Below, piece after piece: positions 43,198 to 52,216 of a DNA stretch of 64,000 bases; position 1 is the stretch's first letter, and every line of letters starts with the position of its first letter. Made by a program: the position numbers and the translations under genes. The notes below the pieces were generated by a model. The model searched no databases and was not told where the DNA came from. It saw nothing but the letters and a program-made list of their open reading frames with translations. Source of the stretch: Caldicellulosiruptor hydrothermalis 108 (GTDB taxonomy: Bacteria; Bacillota; Thermoanaerobacteria; Caldicellulosiruptorales; Caldicellulosiruptoraceae); assembly GCF_000166355.1 (NCBI RefSeq), contig NC_014652.1, forward strand, positions 2,652,501 to 2,716,500. The letters are read 5' to 3'.

Positions 43198-43418
43198 GGG
43201 CAATCATACCTTTCAATTTTGATTTATCTTTAAAATAGTTTATACCCTTTATTGAGCGTATTTTACATAAAATATTTTTATATAATATCTTTCGACACAT
43301 ATTGACATAATCCTCTATTTTAATGCAATTTTCAGAAAAATTGATTTTTTATTAGCTTTATCTTTGATTTTTAGATAATGATTGGCATTATTTTGCATTA
43401 TTGTTATTATATTTTTCA

Positions 43419-43445
43419 ATTGCTTTTGACCTGCATTCCCCCTTT
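43419..43445 (+). other. Possible relic of a CRISPR leader
   Basis: CAATTGCTTTTGACCTGCATTCCCCC resembles the start of the four leaders (CAATTGCTGTCGACCTGTAA followed by C-rich sequence). The promoter and the repeats that should follow are gone. The rest of 43204-43570 shows nothing else. Confidence 0.35.
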
Positions 43446-43570
43446 GTGGAGCGAAATACTAAATTGTCCAAAGAACAGTAATATGCAGATAATGTATGTT
43501 TGTAGTATATGCCTGAGAATTGTGGAACGGTCTGGAATGAAATGAGAGTATGATCCTTTTCAGAAAAAGA

Positions 43571-43613
43571 AAAAAAGGGCTTAGGAAAGCCATTTTGTGC
43601 TCTCAAGCCCTTT
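43571..43613 (-). terminator. Terminator after the small peptide gene
   Basis: On the minus strand AAAGGGCTT pairs with AAGCCCTTTT around a long loop and is followed by a T-run. It lies 40 bases after the peptide's stop. Confidence 0.65.
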
Positions 43614-43652
43614 TAGAGTGTTGTCAGAAGCTATTATTTCTTAGCAAATACA

Positions 43653-43796
43653 TTAATTCTTAGCAAGCGCCTTTATAAAGCCCTGCCAAAGCCCTTTTAT
43701 AACAAACCCTAGAACAACAACAATTGCAAAAACTTTTAACCCTTCTGCAAGCCCATTGAGCATTATTGATGCGCCAAGAAGAGAACTTAGCGACAT
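43653..43796 (-). CDS. Small hydrophobic membrane peptide
   Basis: The 47-residue peptide reads MSLSSLLGASIMLNGLAEGL, then a membrane segment (FAIVVVLGFVIKGLW) and a basic C-terminus (IKALAKN). A strong GAGGTGAG lies 4 bases before the ATG and a terminator follows, so expression is likely. It is isolated between the III-A operon and nurA. The build matches the peptides at 2652 and 58590 and resembles class II bacteriocins and small toxins, but there is no export gene. Function unknown. Confidence 0.6.
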   Translation of the reverse strand: MSLSSLLGASIMLNGLAEGLKVFAIVVVLGFVIKGLWQGFIKALAKN

Positions 43797-43927
43797 CGCT
43801 TCTCACCTCGTGGCACTTTCCTACTACTTATAATTTACCCTCTATGAAAAGCTTACAAAAGTCAATTTTTCTGCGAAGAAAATTGGTTTGCAGCCTGCAC
43901 AAGCTGAATAGCAGAGTTTTACAAAAT

Positions 43928-44551
43928 CTACTTTACACAAAACATCTGGCAAAACATGTCAAGAAGCTCTGTTGAGGCAAATACTTCGTATCTACCAAAA
44001 TACTCAATTCTTGAAGGAACCACATGCTGTTTTTTCAAGCCATCTTTTATGACAAAGAAAAACCTCTGGTCTTCTGGATATGCTCCAAACCTTTGGTAGT
44101 AGATGCTCAAAAGCTGCCTTCTTAGCATCTCTGAAAAAATCTCTGGCTGTCTGTCATATTCTAAGCAAGCCCCGTCTTTTTGAGCAAACACACCGCTGAG
44201 CAAATTTCCACTTGTCTTTGGCTGCTGCGTCCTGCATGAAATTCTCTTCAAGTAAATGCCATCAAACAAACCATTTAAACTTTCATAAATCTTTAATATG
44301 TTCTGTGTAACAAGCTCTAAAAAAGGTGTGGCAAGGTATATTCTAAAATCTTCGAACACCCATATGCCATCTTCAACCTCTTTTTTGTTTTTTGTTCTAA
44401 TGGGTGAGATGGTAAACTGCTCTGTAGCAAGAAGACTCTTCAAAGCTTCATATACCTTAGAGTAATAAGAGGATGGCAAAAATACGCCATCCTCCCTTGC
44501 CCAGAAATGAAATGTAAAGTATTTTGCCACTTTTTCATCACAGCCCATCAT
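43928..44551 (-). CDS. Cas6-like pre-crRNA endoribonuclease, short at the C-terminus
   Basis: The 207-residue RAMP-like protein overlaps csm5 by ATGA. The order FTISPIRTK, then IYLATPFLELVTQNILKIYE, then DGACLEYDRQPEIFSEMLRRQLLSIYYQRFGAYPED, then VPSRIEYFGRYEVFASTELLDM resembles Cas6 of type I-B/III systems. Two parts expected of Cas6 are missing: the glycine-rich loop that normally follows the last helix, and a clear N-terminal catalytic His. The protein stops at MFCVK. It may be an unusual or truncated Cas6, or a structural RAMP of the III-A complex. No other cas6 is visible in the window. Confidence 0.55.
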   Translation of the reverse strand: MMGCDEKVAKYFTFHFWAREDGVFLPSSYYSKVYEALKSLLATEQFTISPIRTKNKKEVEDGIWVFEDFRIYLATPFLELVTQNILKIYESLNGLFDGIYLKRISCRTQQPKTSGNLLSGVFAQKDGACLEYDRQPEIFSEMLRRQLLSIYYQRFGAYPEDQRFFFVIKDGLKKQHVVPSRIEYFGRYEVFASTELLDMFCQMFCVK

Positions 44552-45714
44552 CTAATGGTTACTTTTATCCAGCCGGGGACTGTGTAAACTTGCCCGTTTT
44601 TGAAGATTATCCTTCTTGTCTTCGGGAAAAGTTCTGGGTAAATCCTTGACAGCCCACCAACTTTTTCAAGCTTTTCAAAATGAGATTTAGTAAAAAATAT
44701 CCCCACAGTCTTTGACAAATACCCTGTTGAAAATCCTATCTGAATTAAAAACTGGTTTGGTTCAAGAGAGTTCAAAATATTCAAAAGCTTATGGTACTCT
44801 GAGACAATCTGAGCTTGATTGTACTTGCTGTAGAAATTTATCTCTCTTTGAATGTAATCTTTAGCAACAGCCCTCATAACCTCTGCTAAAAACTCTGAAG
44901 GAGAAACTACTGAAACATTCATGCCAATTTTCTCTTTAAGCCCACTTACAACCTCGTTCCCATCAACAAAGTCCTTCTCAACCTTCATGCTGCCAAAAAC
45001 TTTAACCCCGGGCTTTATCCCCTCTGCAAGGATTGAAGAAGATTGTTCTGGGTTATCTACGTTGTTTGTTTTACCCTCTTTCACCCCTGCAAACCACTTA
45101 ACTTGACCGTCACAGATGTTCATGACTTTTATCTCAAAAACTGCTGCATCATCTGGATTTACAAAACTGCTATCGCTTATCTGAAGATATTTAAAGGGTG
45201 ATTCGTTCGGTGATGAAAATACTTTCTTATCTGCGTCGCTGCTAAGATGCTGCGGGTCAACCTTACCTTTTTGGTTCAGGCAATCTTCATAGTGCTTTAT
45301 TAAATCCTTCCTGAGCGCCTTTGTCACAAAAGACCTTATCGCACCTTTGAATGACGACCCTGGAATATAAAATCTTCCTGCGCTCTTGACAAAAGCCACA
45401 ATCTCTCTTGGAAGCTTTTGAACCCCCTCAAGCTTTAGCTTGTACTTTGAGAATCGCCTGAAATCTATGTTGTATTTTGTCATGACATTGCGGATGTTGA
45501 AATCTTTGAGGTTTCCTGAAAGTCCGCGTGTCAGCTCATCAACAAAGCTTTCCTTGAAAAGATTTTCTTCAAGTAGCCTATCGAAGTTTATAAAATACAA
45601 ATAATCGCCGTCTCTGACAAACTCAAAGCTCTGGATTTTGTCCTGCCCGCCAATTACAGTTGGGGTCAGAACTTCTATCTCATATACCCTGCTTTCAAAA
45701 CATTCAGTTGCCAA
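44548..45714 (-). CDS. csm5: Type III-A effector subunit Csm5
   Basis: The 388-residue RAMP begins YEIEVLTPTVIGGQDKIQSFEFVRDGDYLYFINFDRLLEE and contains FYIPGSSFKGAIRSFVTKAL, the G-S-S-x-K-G motif of Csm5. It ends in strands that close the second RAMP fold. It caps the 3' end of the crRNA in the Csm complex. A TTG start at 45714 follows GGGGTGA, overlapping csm4 by a few bases. It is followed by the Cas6-like gene. Confidence 0.9.
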   Translation of the reverse strand: MATECFESRVYEIEVLTPTVIGGQDKIQSFEFVRDGDYLYFINFDRLLEENLFKESFVDELTRGLSGNLKDFNIRNVMTKYNIDFRRFSKYKLKLEGVQKLPREIVAFVKSAGRFYIPGSSFKGAIRSFVTKALRKDLIKHYEDCLNQKGKVDPQHLSSDADKKVFSSPNESPFKYLQISDSSFVNPDDAAVFEIKVMNICDGQVKWFAGVKEGKTNNVDNPEQSSSILAEGIKPGVKVFGSMKVEKDFVDGNEVVSGLKEKIGMNVSVVSPSEFLAEVMRAVAKDYIQREINFYSKYNQAQIVSEYHKLLNILNSLEPNQFLIQIGFSTGYLSKTVGIFFTKSHFEKLEKVGGLSRIYPELFPKTRRIIFKNGQVYTVPGWIKVTIR

Positions 45715-46714
45715 TCATCATCACCCCTTCCGGCAGGGGAACCAAAAACGCAAGCCCAAAACAATATACCCTGTGCTGAGAAAACTTCTGAGGTGTTACA
45801 TCAACCACCCTGCCGCAAACTTTTCCTGAAAATACAGTCCCTTCTGCAAATGCTCGTACAGCTTTTCTCTTTATGCCAAGCCCTGCCTTTGAGTAGATGT
45901 AGCCGCTTCGCGTCAAAATTTCATAATACAGCGCACTTTTTATCTCATCTTCACTTTGGGGATTTACAAGTGACAGGCTCATGTAATATTTTGCCCTGTC
46001 ATTTTCTTCTAGCATGCTACTTTCTACAAACTTAGCTTCAAAGCTTCCAAGCCCGCAGGTTCTATCGCCGCCAAGTCCTTCATCGCCCAATAGTCTTATT
46101 GCTGCTTTGACTTTGTTTTCTAAGCTCTGGTCGTTTATTCTGAGATAAAACCACAGTCCCGCATTATCTTTGAACTCAAAGTGAGAAAAATAGTATATGT
46201 TCGAGGAAGAACTTAGCCTGTCTATTGAAACCCTTGCCCTTTCTTTAATTTTTCCCAAGGATGGTGCTTTTTCGCTATCATCAAATTTGTGAAGCATATC
46301 TTTGGGCAGCAAGAAGCTCCCTGCTACTTTGTATTTTCCTGGGAAATTGCTGAGCAAGTCTTTTTCTCTTATGAATTTCACCTTTTTGATTTCCTTGTCC
46401 TTTTCAACCTCAATTATGCCTTTATCCTTGTAAAGATGAAGGTTCAACCCAATCGGTTTTGGTACAAAAAATTCATTACCGACATACGGCATCGTGGAAG
46501 AAATCTCAAAAGGCAGACTTTTCTGCAAAAAACTCTCCACCAGCTGGTTTGTACTACTGTTGCCGTACAATAGTGAGTATGCGTTTATTATCCCCGACAT
46601 CAGCGTGTCTGAATGCGCAAACGTCTGGGTTATATTGTATATCTTTTCCTTTTCGCCGATGTGAAGAGGTGTGGTAAAGTGCATTAATACCCTGTACAAT
46701 TTGCCTTTGCCCAT
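45704..46714 (-). CDS. csm4: Type III-A effector subunit Csm4
   Basis: The 336-residue RAMP starts YRVLMHFTTPLHIGEKEKIYN, then FAHSDTLMSGIINAYSLLYG, the Csm4 pattern with HSDTL. It ends with LGDEGLGGDRTCGLGSFEAKF, the glycine-rich loop of the first RAMP fold, followed by the second half. It binds the 5' tag of the crRNA and contacts Cas10. The ATG at 46714 follows AAGGTGA; earlier in-frame starts lack a site. Confidence 0.92.
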   Translation of the reverse strand: MGKGKLYRVLMHFTTPLHIGEKEKIYNITQTFAHSDTLMSGIINAYSLLYGNSSTNQLVESFLQKSLPFEISSTMPYVGNEFFVPKPIGLNLHLYKDKGIIEVEKDKEIKKVKFIREKDLLSNFPGKYKVAGSFLLPKDMLHKFDDSEKAPSLGKIKERARVSIDRLSSSSNIYYFSHFEFKDNAGLWFYLRINDQSLENKVKAAIRLLGDEGLGGDRTCGLGSFEAKFVESSMLEENDRAKYYMSLSLVNPQSEDEIKSALYYEILTRSGYIYSKAGLGIKRKAVRAFAEGTVFSGKVCGRVVDVTPQKFSQHRVYCFGLAFLVPLPEGVMMIGN

Positions 46715-46741
46715 CTTTATCACCTTTTTAAATAACAAATT

Positions 46742-47569
46742 CTACTTTGTTGCAAGTTTAAGCTGGTCCAGGCTTGGTGCGGTTGCAATTGGTTTTAGGT
46801 CATTACTGTCTTTTTCATAGTCGCTTGAATCTTTGTAAACTATTTCAATGTCCACAAACTTGACTTTACCGTTTCCTCTTGAACCTTGACCTCCCAAGTA
46901 ATCATCTTCTAAAAGCTTCATTGCTTTGATGAACTTGCTCAAATAAAGCTGACCATCGTCGCTGCCGTCAACCTCGTACCTGTTGACAACAAACTCTGCA
47001 GAAAATTCAGCGCCTGCAGGAACTCTTTCGCTCTGTCTTGGATTTGCCTTTGAGGTTATTCTGTCTATGTTGTTCTCAAATTTTACTTCTGTCCACTCAA
47101 GGTCAAGGTTCTCTTTCATCTCGTCTGTGATAGAGCTTTCTATCAGCTTTGCATCGCGAACAATGAGCCTTGTGGGGATGACTGCGTCAGAAAAATCTCT
47201 TCCTTCTGCCTTAGGGTCTTTCAAAAATTCTTTTTTGGTAACATGCTTACCATGATTTCTACCAAAAAGTCCACAAACTGGACATTCTTTGTCATCGCAC
47301 ATGTGAATGCATATCTCTGGTTTGTCACCTTTCTTAACTGCCACAACCATCAGATCATCTTTTACTTTGCCCTCTGCAAACTCCATAAGAGATCTCATCT
47401 TACCCTTGAGAGAAGAACCTGGAATGTAAGGCTTGCCTTCTGCATCTTTCACAACTGCATTGTCAATTCCGCCTATCTCAATGCTGTTGTTGCCCTCACC
47501 AATGTGAAGACCTGTTACAGCTTTAATCTTGCACTTTATGATGTATTTTCCTTTCAAGATTACATCCAT
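46742..47569 (-). CDS. csm3: Type III-A backbone subunit Csm3
   Basis: The 275-residue protein starts MDVILKGKYIIKCKIKAVTGLHIGEGNNSIEIGGIDN, with the catalytic Asp of target RNA cleavage expected in GGIDN, then PYIPGSSLKGKMRSLME. A zinc-binding cluster lies at CIHMCDDKECPVCGLFG, and the G-rich LGGQGSRGNGKVKF closes the fold. Copies of Csm3 cut bound target RNA every six bases. ATG 47569 has GGGGGAG 10 bases upstream. Confidence 0.95.
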   Translation of the reverse strand: MDVILKGKYIIKCKIKAVTGLHIGEGNNSIEIGGIDNAVVKDAEGKPYIPGSSLKGKMRSLMEFAEGKVKDDLMVVAVKKGDKPEICIHMCDDKECPVCGLFGRNHGKHVTKKEFLKDPKAEGRDFSDAVIPTRLIVRDAKLIESSITDEMKENLDLEWTEVKFENNIDRITSKANPRQSERVPAGAEFSAEFVVNRYEVDGSDDGQLYLSKFIKAMKLLEDDYLGGQGSRGNGKVKFVDIEIVYKDSSDYEKDSNDLKPIATAPSLDQLKLATK

Positions 47570-47597
47570 GGCAATAGTCTCCCCCTTTTGAGATTTT

Positions 47598-48008
47598 TTA
47601 TTGGTCGCCACCAAAGTATTTGTGATATGCAACAGCTGCTTCAAAAAAGTCTTTGAACCTGTTTAGAGCCTCTGGGCTCTTTTCTGCAACAGGAAGAGCT
47701 TTGTCGATTATTTCCTGAAAATGTTTCATTTTTTTAAATCTACCTGCGGTGTACGCAAGCTTTGCTTTCAAAAGTTTCAGTTTGTATTTGTAATTGTCAT
47801 CTTCTGGAGAAAGTCTTTTTACCTCAGTAAACAACTTTCTGATCTGAGTAATGGTGACGCCTGACTCCTTTAAAAGTTGACCTGTCTTTTCAGCAACATC
47901 TGAAAAAGCCTTGCCATCCTTGTCTTTTTCAGGGTCAATAGCAGTTTCAATCTTGCTCAAAATATCATTTTTCAAAGCTAATGCATTGTTACCACCTTGT
48001 GCTGGCAT
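47598..48008 (-). CDS. csm2: Type III-A small subunit Csm2
   Basis: The 136-residue helical protein has the Csm2 pattern TGQLLKESGVTITQIRKLFTEVKRL, LLKAKLAYTAGRFK and FKDFFEAAVAYHKYFGG. It lines the groove that holds the target RNA. ATG 48008 follows GAGGGTGA; a GTG at 48014 is possible. It lies between cas10 and csm3 as usual. Confidence 0.93.
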   Translation of the reverse strand: MPAQGGNNALALKNDILSKIETAIDPEKDKDGKAFSDVAEKTGQLLKESGVTITQIRKLFTEVKRLSPEDDNYKYKLKLLKAKLAYTAGRFKKMKHFQEIIDKALPVAEKSPEALNRFKDFFEAAVAYHKYFGGDQ

Positions 48009-48039
48009 AACCACTTCACCCTCTCCCCAAAATTGATTT

Positions 48040-50535
48040 TTATCTTCTCAGCTCAAGTTCAGCCCAGCGCGCTGCCAAGTAAGAGTGTTTGTAAAGACTA
48101 TTTGTCTCTTTGCAAATTATTCTCCATAAAACCTCATCAAGAGCTTTTTCAATTCTGTCCTTAGGATTAGAATACCTCTCTTTCAGCCTTGCCATGAAAT
48201 ACACAAATCGCCATGCCTTGAAAAGTTCTTCTTGGGTCTGTGCCATCTTTTTAAGACTGCAAACGGCATAGATGCCGTTTATAAGCGCTTTTGAGACATT
48301 TTTGTTCCCAACAAGGTCAGCAATCGATTCTTTGAGTTTTTTCAAATCCTCAAACTCTTCCCAGCCAACAAAGTTTGCACCAAATGCAAAACAGTCCTTT
48401 TTCTTACCATTTTCCCTTTCATACTCTTTTGCCTGCTCCAAATGCTCGCCGCATACCATCGCAACCCTGTAAATGGGATATTTCTTATCTGGTGCTATCT
48501 CAAAGCCCATCGAAAGAGTGACATCAGAGTTCCAACAAGAAAAGCTTCTGAATTCTGTGTAAATCTTATGCGCTGTCTGTGGAAGAACATCCCACTGGCC
48601 AAGTATGCAAAAGTCATCCCCACCTGCGTAGATGACCATGATATTCCCATTTTGTTCTTTTATCAGTTTGTTGAAGTAGTAGCCAAAGAATATCGAAAAC
48701 TCCTCTGACAATGTCATCACTCTTGAAATCGAATTATCTTCTCCAAGCCCCTTTTTGAAGATGTCGCCAAGATTGTCAACATCTCCTCGAACAATGCCCC
48801 ATGTTTTAATCCCTTTTGCTGACTCTGCTATATCCTCTATAAGCATTGGTACTCTTTCATCTTCACTTTTGAACGGTACATGGGTTGAGATGTCAAGATC
48901 TTCATAGAACTCGCTCTCAAATTCTGATTTTGGCCCTTTTTGCCCTTTTTCAATTTCCGTTTGCTTTCTCTGCAAATCTTCTATCCTGCTTCTGTCCAAA
49001 ATCAGCGTGTTCGCAACGCTTTCATAGTGATTGGAAAATTGAACGTATCTACCAAAAGCTTTAAGTACATTGTGAATATCAGAAAATTCTGAAAACTCTT
49101 TTTCTTTTCCCCATGAATCAATAATGAACAAACTTTTCATAAGCTCATCGCCAAGCTGAACAAAGCTTTCGCAAAAACTACAAAAATCTGGATTATCTTC
49201 CTTTGGTTCTATCTTTCTTCCACAGTGAGGACACTTTTGTTCATAATCTTCCCATGGCTCGAAAAATTCCATTTTTGACTCTTCAATCACGTCTTTGAAC
49301 TTGCAAACCTTCTTTCTCTGGATATTTCTTGAAACCCTATCGAAACAGTCGCCAAAGTTGTGTGCAAAGTCGTAAAGATCAACCTCTGCAGCTTCTAAAA
49401 GCACGCTCAGAGCTCCTCTGTGTGCAGAAAAGAGAATTTTGTCGATTTTTTGTTGATACTGCGGAAGTTTTCCCATAAAATACCCCGGCATCAGAAGGTA
49501 AAAGTGCCCTCCACCGTTGTATATGAGGTTGCAGATTGGCATGTTTTCTTCTTTGAGGATGTATCTTGCAATGGTGTCAAGCAAAAATGAGATGTAAAAT
49601 GACTTTGCCTTGAGAGCCTTCAAAGCTCCGTCCATCTTTGTGTCAAAAACAAAATCCTGAATTCCAGACACATCGCCTTTCACAAGGCAAAAGTATGGAT
49701 AGTCACCCTTTTTTATCGCAGATTCATTTCCAGGTAAAAGCTTTGTGTTGATTGCCTCCAAAACTCTTACTCTTTCATTTTCCTGGGAAAACTCTTTTTT
49801 CAGCTGCCTGTCAAGACAAAATGCAATTGCAGCAGTTGACTTGCTGTGCGACCAGAGAGAAATATCAGGCTGCGAATAGTAAAAAGCAGATGGAATGTTG
49901 TATGTGTAAATTCTAAGCAAGTTGTAAATGGCAGTTGCAAAGTCTTCTAAGTCAAATGAACTACCAAAACCATCTCTCAGAGCATTTACTTTTCTGGAAA
50001 ACTCTGCCCATAGGTTTTGATAGTCTTCTTTTGCATTTGTATTGAAACTATTAGAAGGTGGTTCAACTTCATACCTTTTTTTCAGAAGCTTATAATAAGG
50101 TGTTTTCGTATTTCTCTTTTTTTCATCAAGGCTTATTTGGGACAAAACAGAGATTAAGTACTTTGACTTGTCATCTGCTGCTTCTTCTTCGCTTAAGTCT
50201 TTTCTGTCGACTTTTGCTGAGATCTTGTCAGCAACGCTTATCAAAAGCTGCTGGTATGAAGATGGTCTGTGATGATACAAAACAAGAGATGTGACCGTTT
50301 TTAAACTTTCTGGCAAAAAATGTTCGGCAAAAAACGCACTCCATTCCTGATGACGCGGAGCATACTTTCCTTCTTCTCGGTAAAATGCTTCATATTCTCT
50401 TGAGATGTTCTTTTTAGCATCAGGGTTTTCTGTTCTCATATAAAATTTGCCAATATCGTGCAAGATTGCGCCAAGAAAAAGAGTATAGTCAAAGTTTTTA
50501 TCTTCTTCTCTTTGATGAGCATTGTAAAAAATCAT
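48040..50535 (-). CDS. cas10: Cas10/Csm1: target-activated DNase and cyclic oligoadenylate synthetase
   Basis: The 831-residue large subunit has an N-terminal HD nuclease domain (FLGAILHDIGKFYMR, HD near residue 25), two palm domains, a zinc ribbon (CPHCGRK, CSFC) near residues 430-460, and the cyclase motif GGDD in IMVIYAGGDDFCILG near residue 636. Both active sites are intact, so target RNA binding should trigger ssDNA cutting and synthesis of cyclic oligoadenylate for the CARF proteins at 36609 and 53544. The ATG at 50535 follows GAAGGTGG; the frame is open 18 codons further. It heads the III-A operon. Confidence 0.95.
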   Translation of the reverse strand: MIFYNAHQREEDKNFDYTLFLGAILHDIGKFYMRTENPDAKKNISREYEAFYREEGKYAPRHQEWSAFFAEHFLPESLKTVTSLVLYHHRPSSYQQLLISVADKISAKVDRKDLSEEEAADDKSKYLISVLSQISLDEKKRNTKTPYYKLLKKRYEVEPPSNSFNTNAKEDYQNLWAEFSRKVNALRDGFGSSFDLEDFATAIYNLLRIYTYNIPSAFYYSQPDISLWSHSKSTAAIAFCLDRQLKKEFSQENERVRVLEAINTKLLPGNESAIKKGDYPYFCLVKGDVSGIQDFVFDTKMDGALKALKAKSFYISFLLDTIARYILKEENMPICNLIYNGGGHFYLLMPGYFMGKLPQYQQKIDKILFSAHRGALSVLLEAAEVDLYDFAHNFGDCFDRVSRNIQRKKVCKFKDVIEESKMEFFEPWEDYEQKCPHCGRKIEPKEDNPDFCSFCESFVQLGDELMKSLFIIDSWGKEKEFSEFSDIHNVLKAFGRYVQFSNHYESVANTLILDRSRIEDLQRKQTEIEKGQKGPKSEFESEFYEDLDISTHVPFKSEDERVPMLIEDIAESAKGIKTWGIVRGDVDNLGDIFKKGLGEDNSISRVMTLSEEFSIFFGYYFNKLIKEQNGNIMVIYAGGDDFCILGQWDVLPQTAHKIYTEFRSFSCWNSDVTLSMGFEIAPDKKYPIYRVAMVCGEHLEQAKEYERENGKKKDCFAFGANFVGWEEFEDLKKLKESIADLVGNKNVSKALINGIYAVCSLKKMAQTQEELFKAWRFVYFMARLKERYSNPKDRIEKALDEVLWRIICKETNSLYKHSYLAARWAELELRR

Positions 50536-50677
50536 TTTTATTGCCCACCTTCTTTTTTGTTGTGTATTCGACAGATTCAGTAATAACAATACACTTTATA
50601 CCATTATACAACAAAATATCTTTGAAGAAAAGATTTACAGGGAAATAATATACCCTTTTTTGATAATTGAAAAGTTC

Positions 50678-50694
50678 AAAAAATATGCGAAGTT
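50678..50694 (-). promoter_or_regulatory. Shared motif AACTTCGCAT upstream of the III-A operon
   Basis: Read on the minus strand AACTTCGCATATTTTTTG matches the motif at 33304 (I-B operon) and lies about 150 bases before the cas10 start. Here it is part of a GCGAAACTTCGC inverted repeat. Confidence 0.55.
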
Positions 50695-50751
50695 TCGCTT
50701 CTGATTCTTTAAATGATTCTTTAATTACACAAATGATCTGAACTATTTTTT

Positions 50752-52137
50752 CTAAATGTCAAATTCACTAATTAACAACACATGAGGATTTTGTTTAGCA
50801 AAACTTATTACCTCATCTGTAAAACCACTTTTTGAAAATAACACGTAGAATTTTTCACTGTAATTAAAAATCATGCTTTTTTCTATTAGATTATTTAAAA
50901 CAGACATGTCAACCTTTTGGTTTCTCCATTTGCATTCACCAAATAGTATGTTATCGTTATCAAATGCTACTATATCAATTTCTTCTTCACGCTTTTTATA
51001 AGGATTATTCCCCCACCATTTACCTATATTTTCAAAAATGAAAGGTAATCTTTTTTCCTTGTTTAAAACTTTTAGGTAATCCATACATATCTGTTCATAA
51101 ACCTCCCCAATAAACTCATTCATGGAAGGTTTGATTTTATTCTCAACAACTTCATCAATCAATCCCTGTTCAATTAAAGTCTTGTTGGTAAAAACAAATC
51201 GATACCAGAATCTAAAGAAATTATCCTTAATTCTGTAAATGCTTTTTCTGCTCTTTGCCTCCGAGAAAAGAGGAGTTACCCTCTCAAGAATTTTTAAATC
51301 TATAAGTACAGAAATATATTTTGCACATTTATCAACTTCAACTCCTACTTTTGTAGCTATCTCATTTAATTTGCTGCTGCCTGTTGCGATAGCTTCTATT
51401 ATCGAATTATACAAAGCAGGTTCTCTTACCTCTTGCCTTAAAAGCAGTTTTGGTTCTTCATAAAGATAAGATGACTTGTCCAATATTTTTGTCTTGATGT
51501 TTTCGTATATGTCTTTTGTGCTGTCAATGATAATCAAATATTGGGGAATTCCTCCCAAAACTCCATATGCAATTACCTGATCTTCAAAACTATAATTAGG
51601 GAAAAACTCTCTACTTTCAAAAAAACTAAATGGCTCAACTATTAACTGAGCAGTTCTTCGTCCATACAAAGGGCTTTTATAGCTTAAAACTTCCTTTTCA
51701 ATAAAACTTACCGAAGATCCACAGACAATCAAAAAAAGTTTGGTGTTCTTTAAATGATGGTCAATCAAATTTTGCAGGAGTGATGGTATACTTTTGTTTG
51801 CATTTACTATATAAGGAAATTCGTCAATTACGACAACTAATCTTTTATCCTTTGCTTGCTGTGCTAAAAATATGAATGCCTTCTCCCATGACTCAAATTG
51901 GCTTATCAACCCTCCAAGGTTAAAATAAGACAGTACCTTATCTGAAAAAGATTCAAGGCTAATTTTATCATTGTATTCCTCAGCAACAAAGAATATTGAG
52001 GGTTTATTTTTGCAAAACTCAGTAAGCAGAGTAGTTTTTCCAACACGCCTTCTTCCATACACAACAACAAAGTGAAATTTGTCTTCGTTATAAAGCCTGT
52101 TTAATGTTTCAAGTTCATACTTTCTTCCAACAAACAT
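50752..52137 (-). CDS. AAA ATPase of the archaeal/DUF234 type, second copy
   Basis: The 461-residue protein begins MFVGRKYELETLNRLYNEDK. It has Walker A VVYGRRRVGKTTLLTEF, Walker B LVVVIDEFPYI, CGSSVSFIEKEVLSYKSPLYGRRTAQLIVEPFSF, a winged-helix part (KLNEIATKVGVEVDKCAKYISVLIDLKILERVTP) and a C-terminal nuclease-like KREEEIDIVAFDNDNILFGECKWRNQKVD. It is a diverged relative of the ATPase at 37917 with the same domain order. Its mRNA leader holds four 15-bp repeats with the same ACTTTAAAGT core found before that gene. It lies between the III-A operon and array 3. Role unproven. Confidence 0.85.
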   Translation of the reverse strand: MFVGRKYELETLNRLYNEDKFHFVVVYGRRRVGKTTLLTEFCKNKPSIFFVAEEYNDKISLESFSDKVLSYFNLGGLISQFESWEKAFIFLAQQAKDKRLVVVIDEFPYIVNANKSIPSLLQNLIDHHLKNTKLFLIVCGSSVSFIEKEVLSYKSPLYGRRTAQLIVEPFSFFESREFFPNYSFEDQVIAYGVLGGIPQYLIIIDSTKDIYENIKTKILDKSSYLYEEPKLLLRQEVREPALYNSIIEAIATGSSKLNEIATKVGVEVDKCAKYISVLIDLKILERVTPLFSEAKSRKSIYRIKDNFFRFWYRFVFTNKTLIEQGLIDEVVENKIKPSMNEFIGEVYEQICMDYLKVLNKEKRLPFIFENIGKWWGNNPYKKREEEIDIVAFDNDNILFGECKWRNQKVDMSVLNNLIEKSMIFNYSEKFYVLFSKSGFTDEVISFAKQNPHVLLISEFDI

Positions 52138-52146
52138 AAAATCACC

Positions 52147-52216
52147 TACTTTAAAATTACTAACTTCAGAGTTACTAACTTTAAAGTTAATAACTTTGAA
52201 GTCAATAAATATTATA
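52147..52216 (-). promoter_or_regulatory. Promoter and 15-bp tandem repeats upstream of the second ATPase gene
   Basis: TATAAT on the minus strand is at 52211-52216. Between it and the ribosome site are four 15-bp units of the type TTACTAACTTTAAAG with changes (from about 52157 to 52203). Each unit is near-palindromic around ACTTTAAAGT. They look like an operator array in the 5' leader. From 52217 to 52492 nothing further was seen. Confidence 0.55.
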
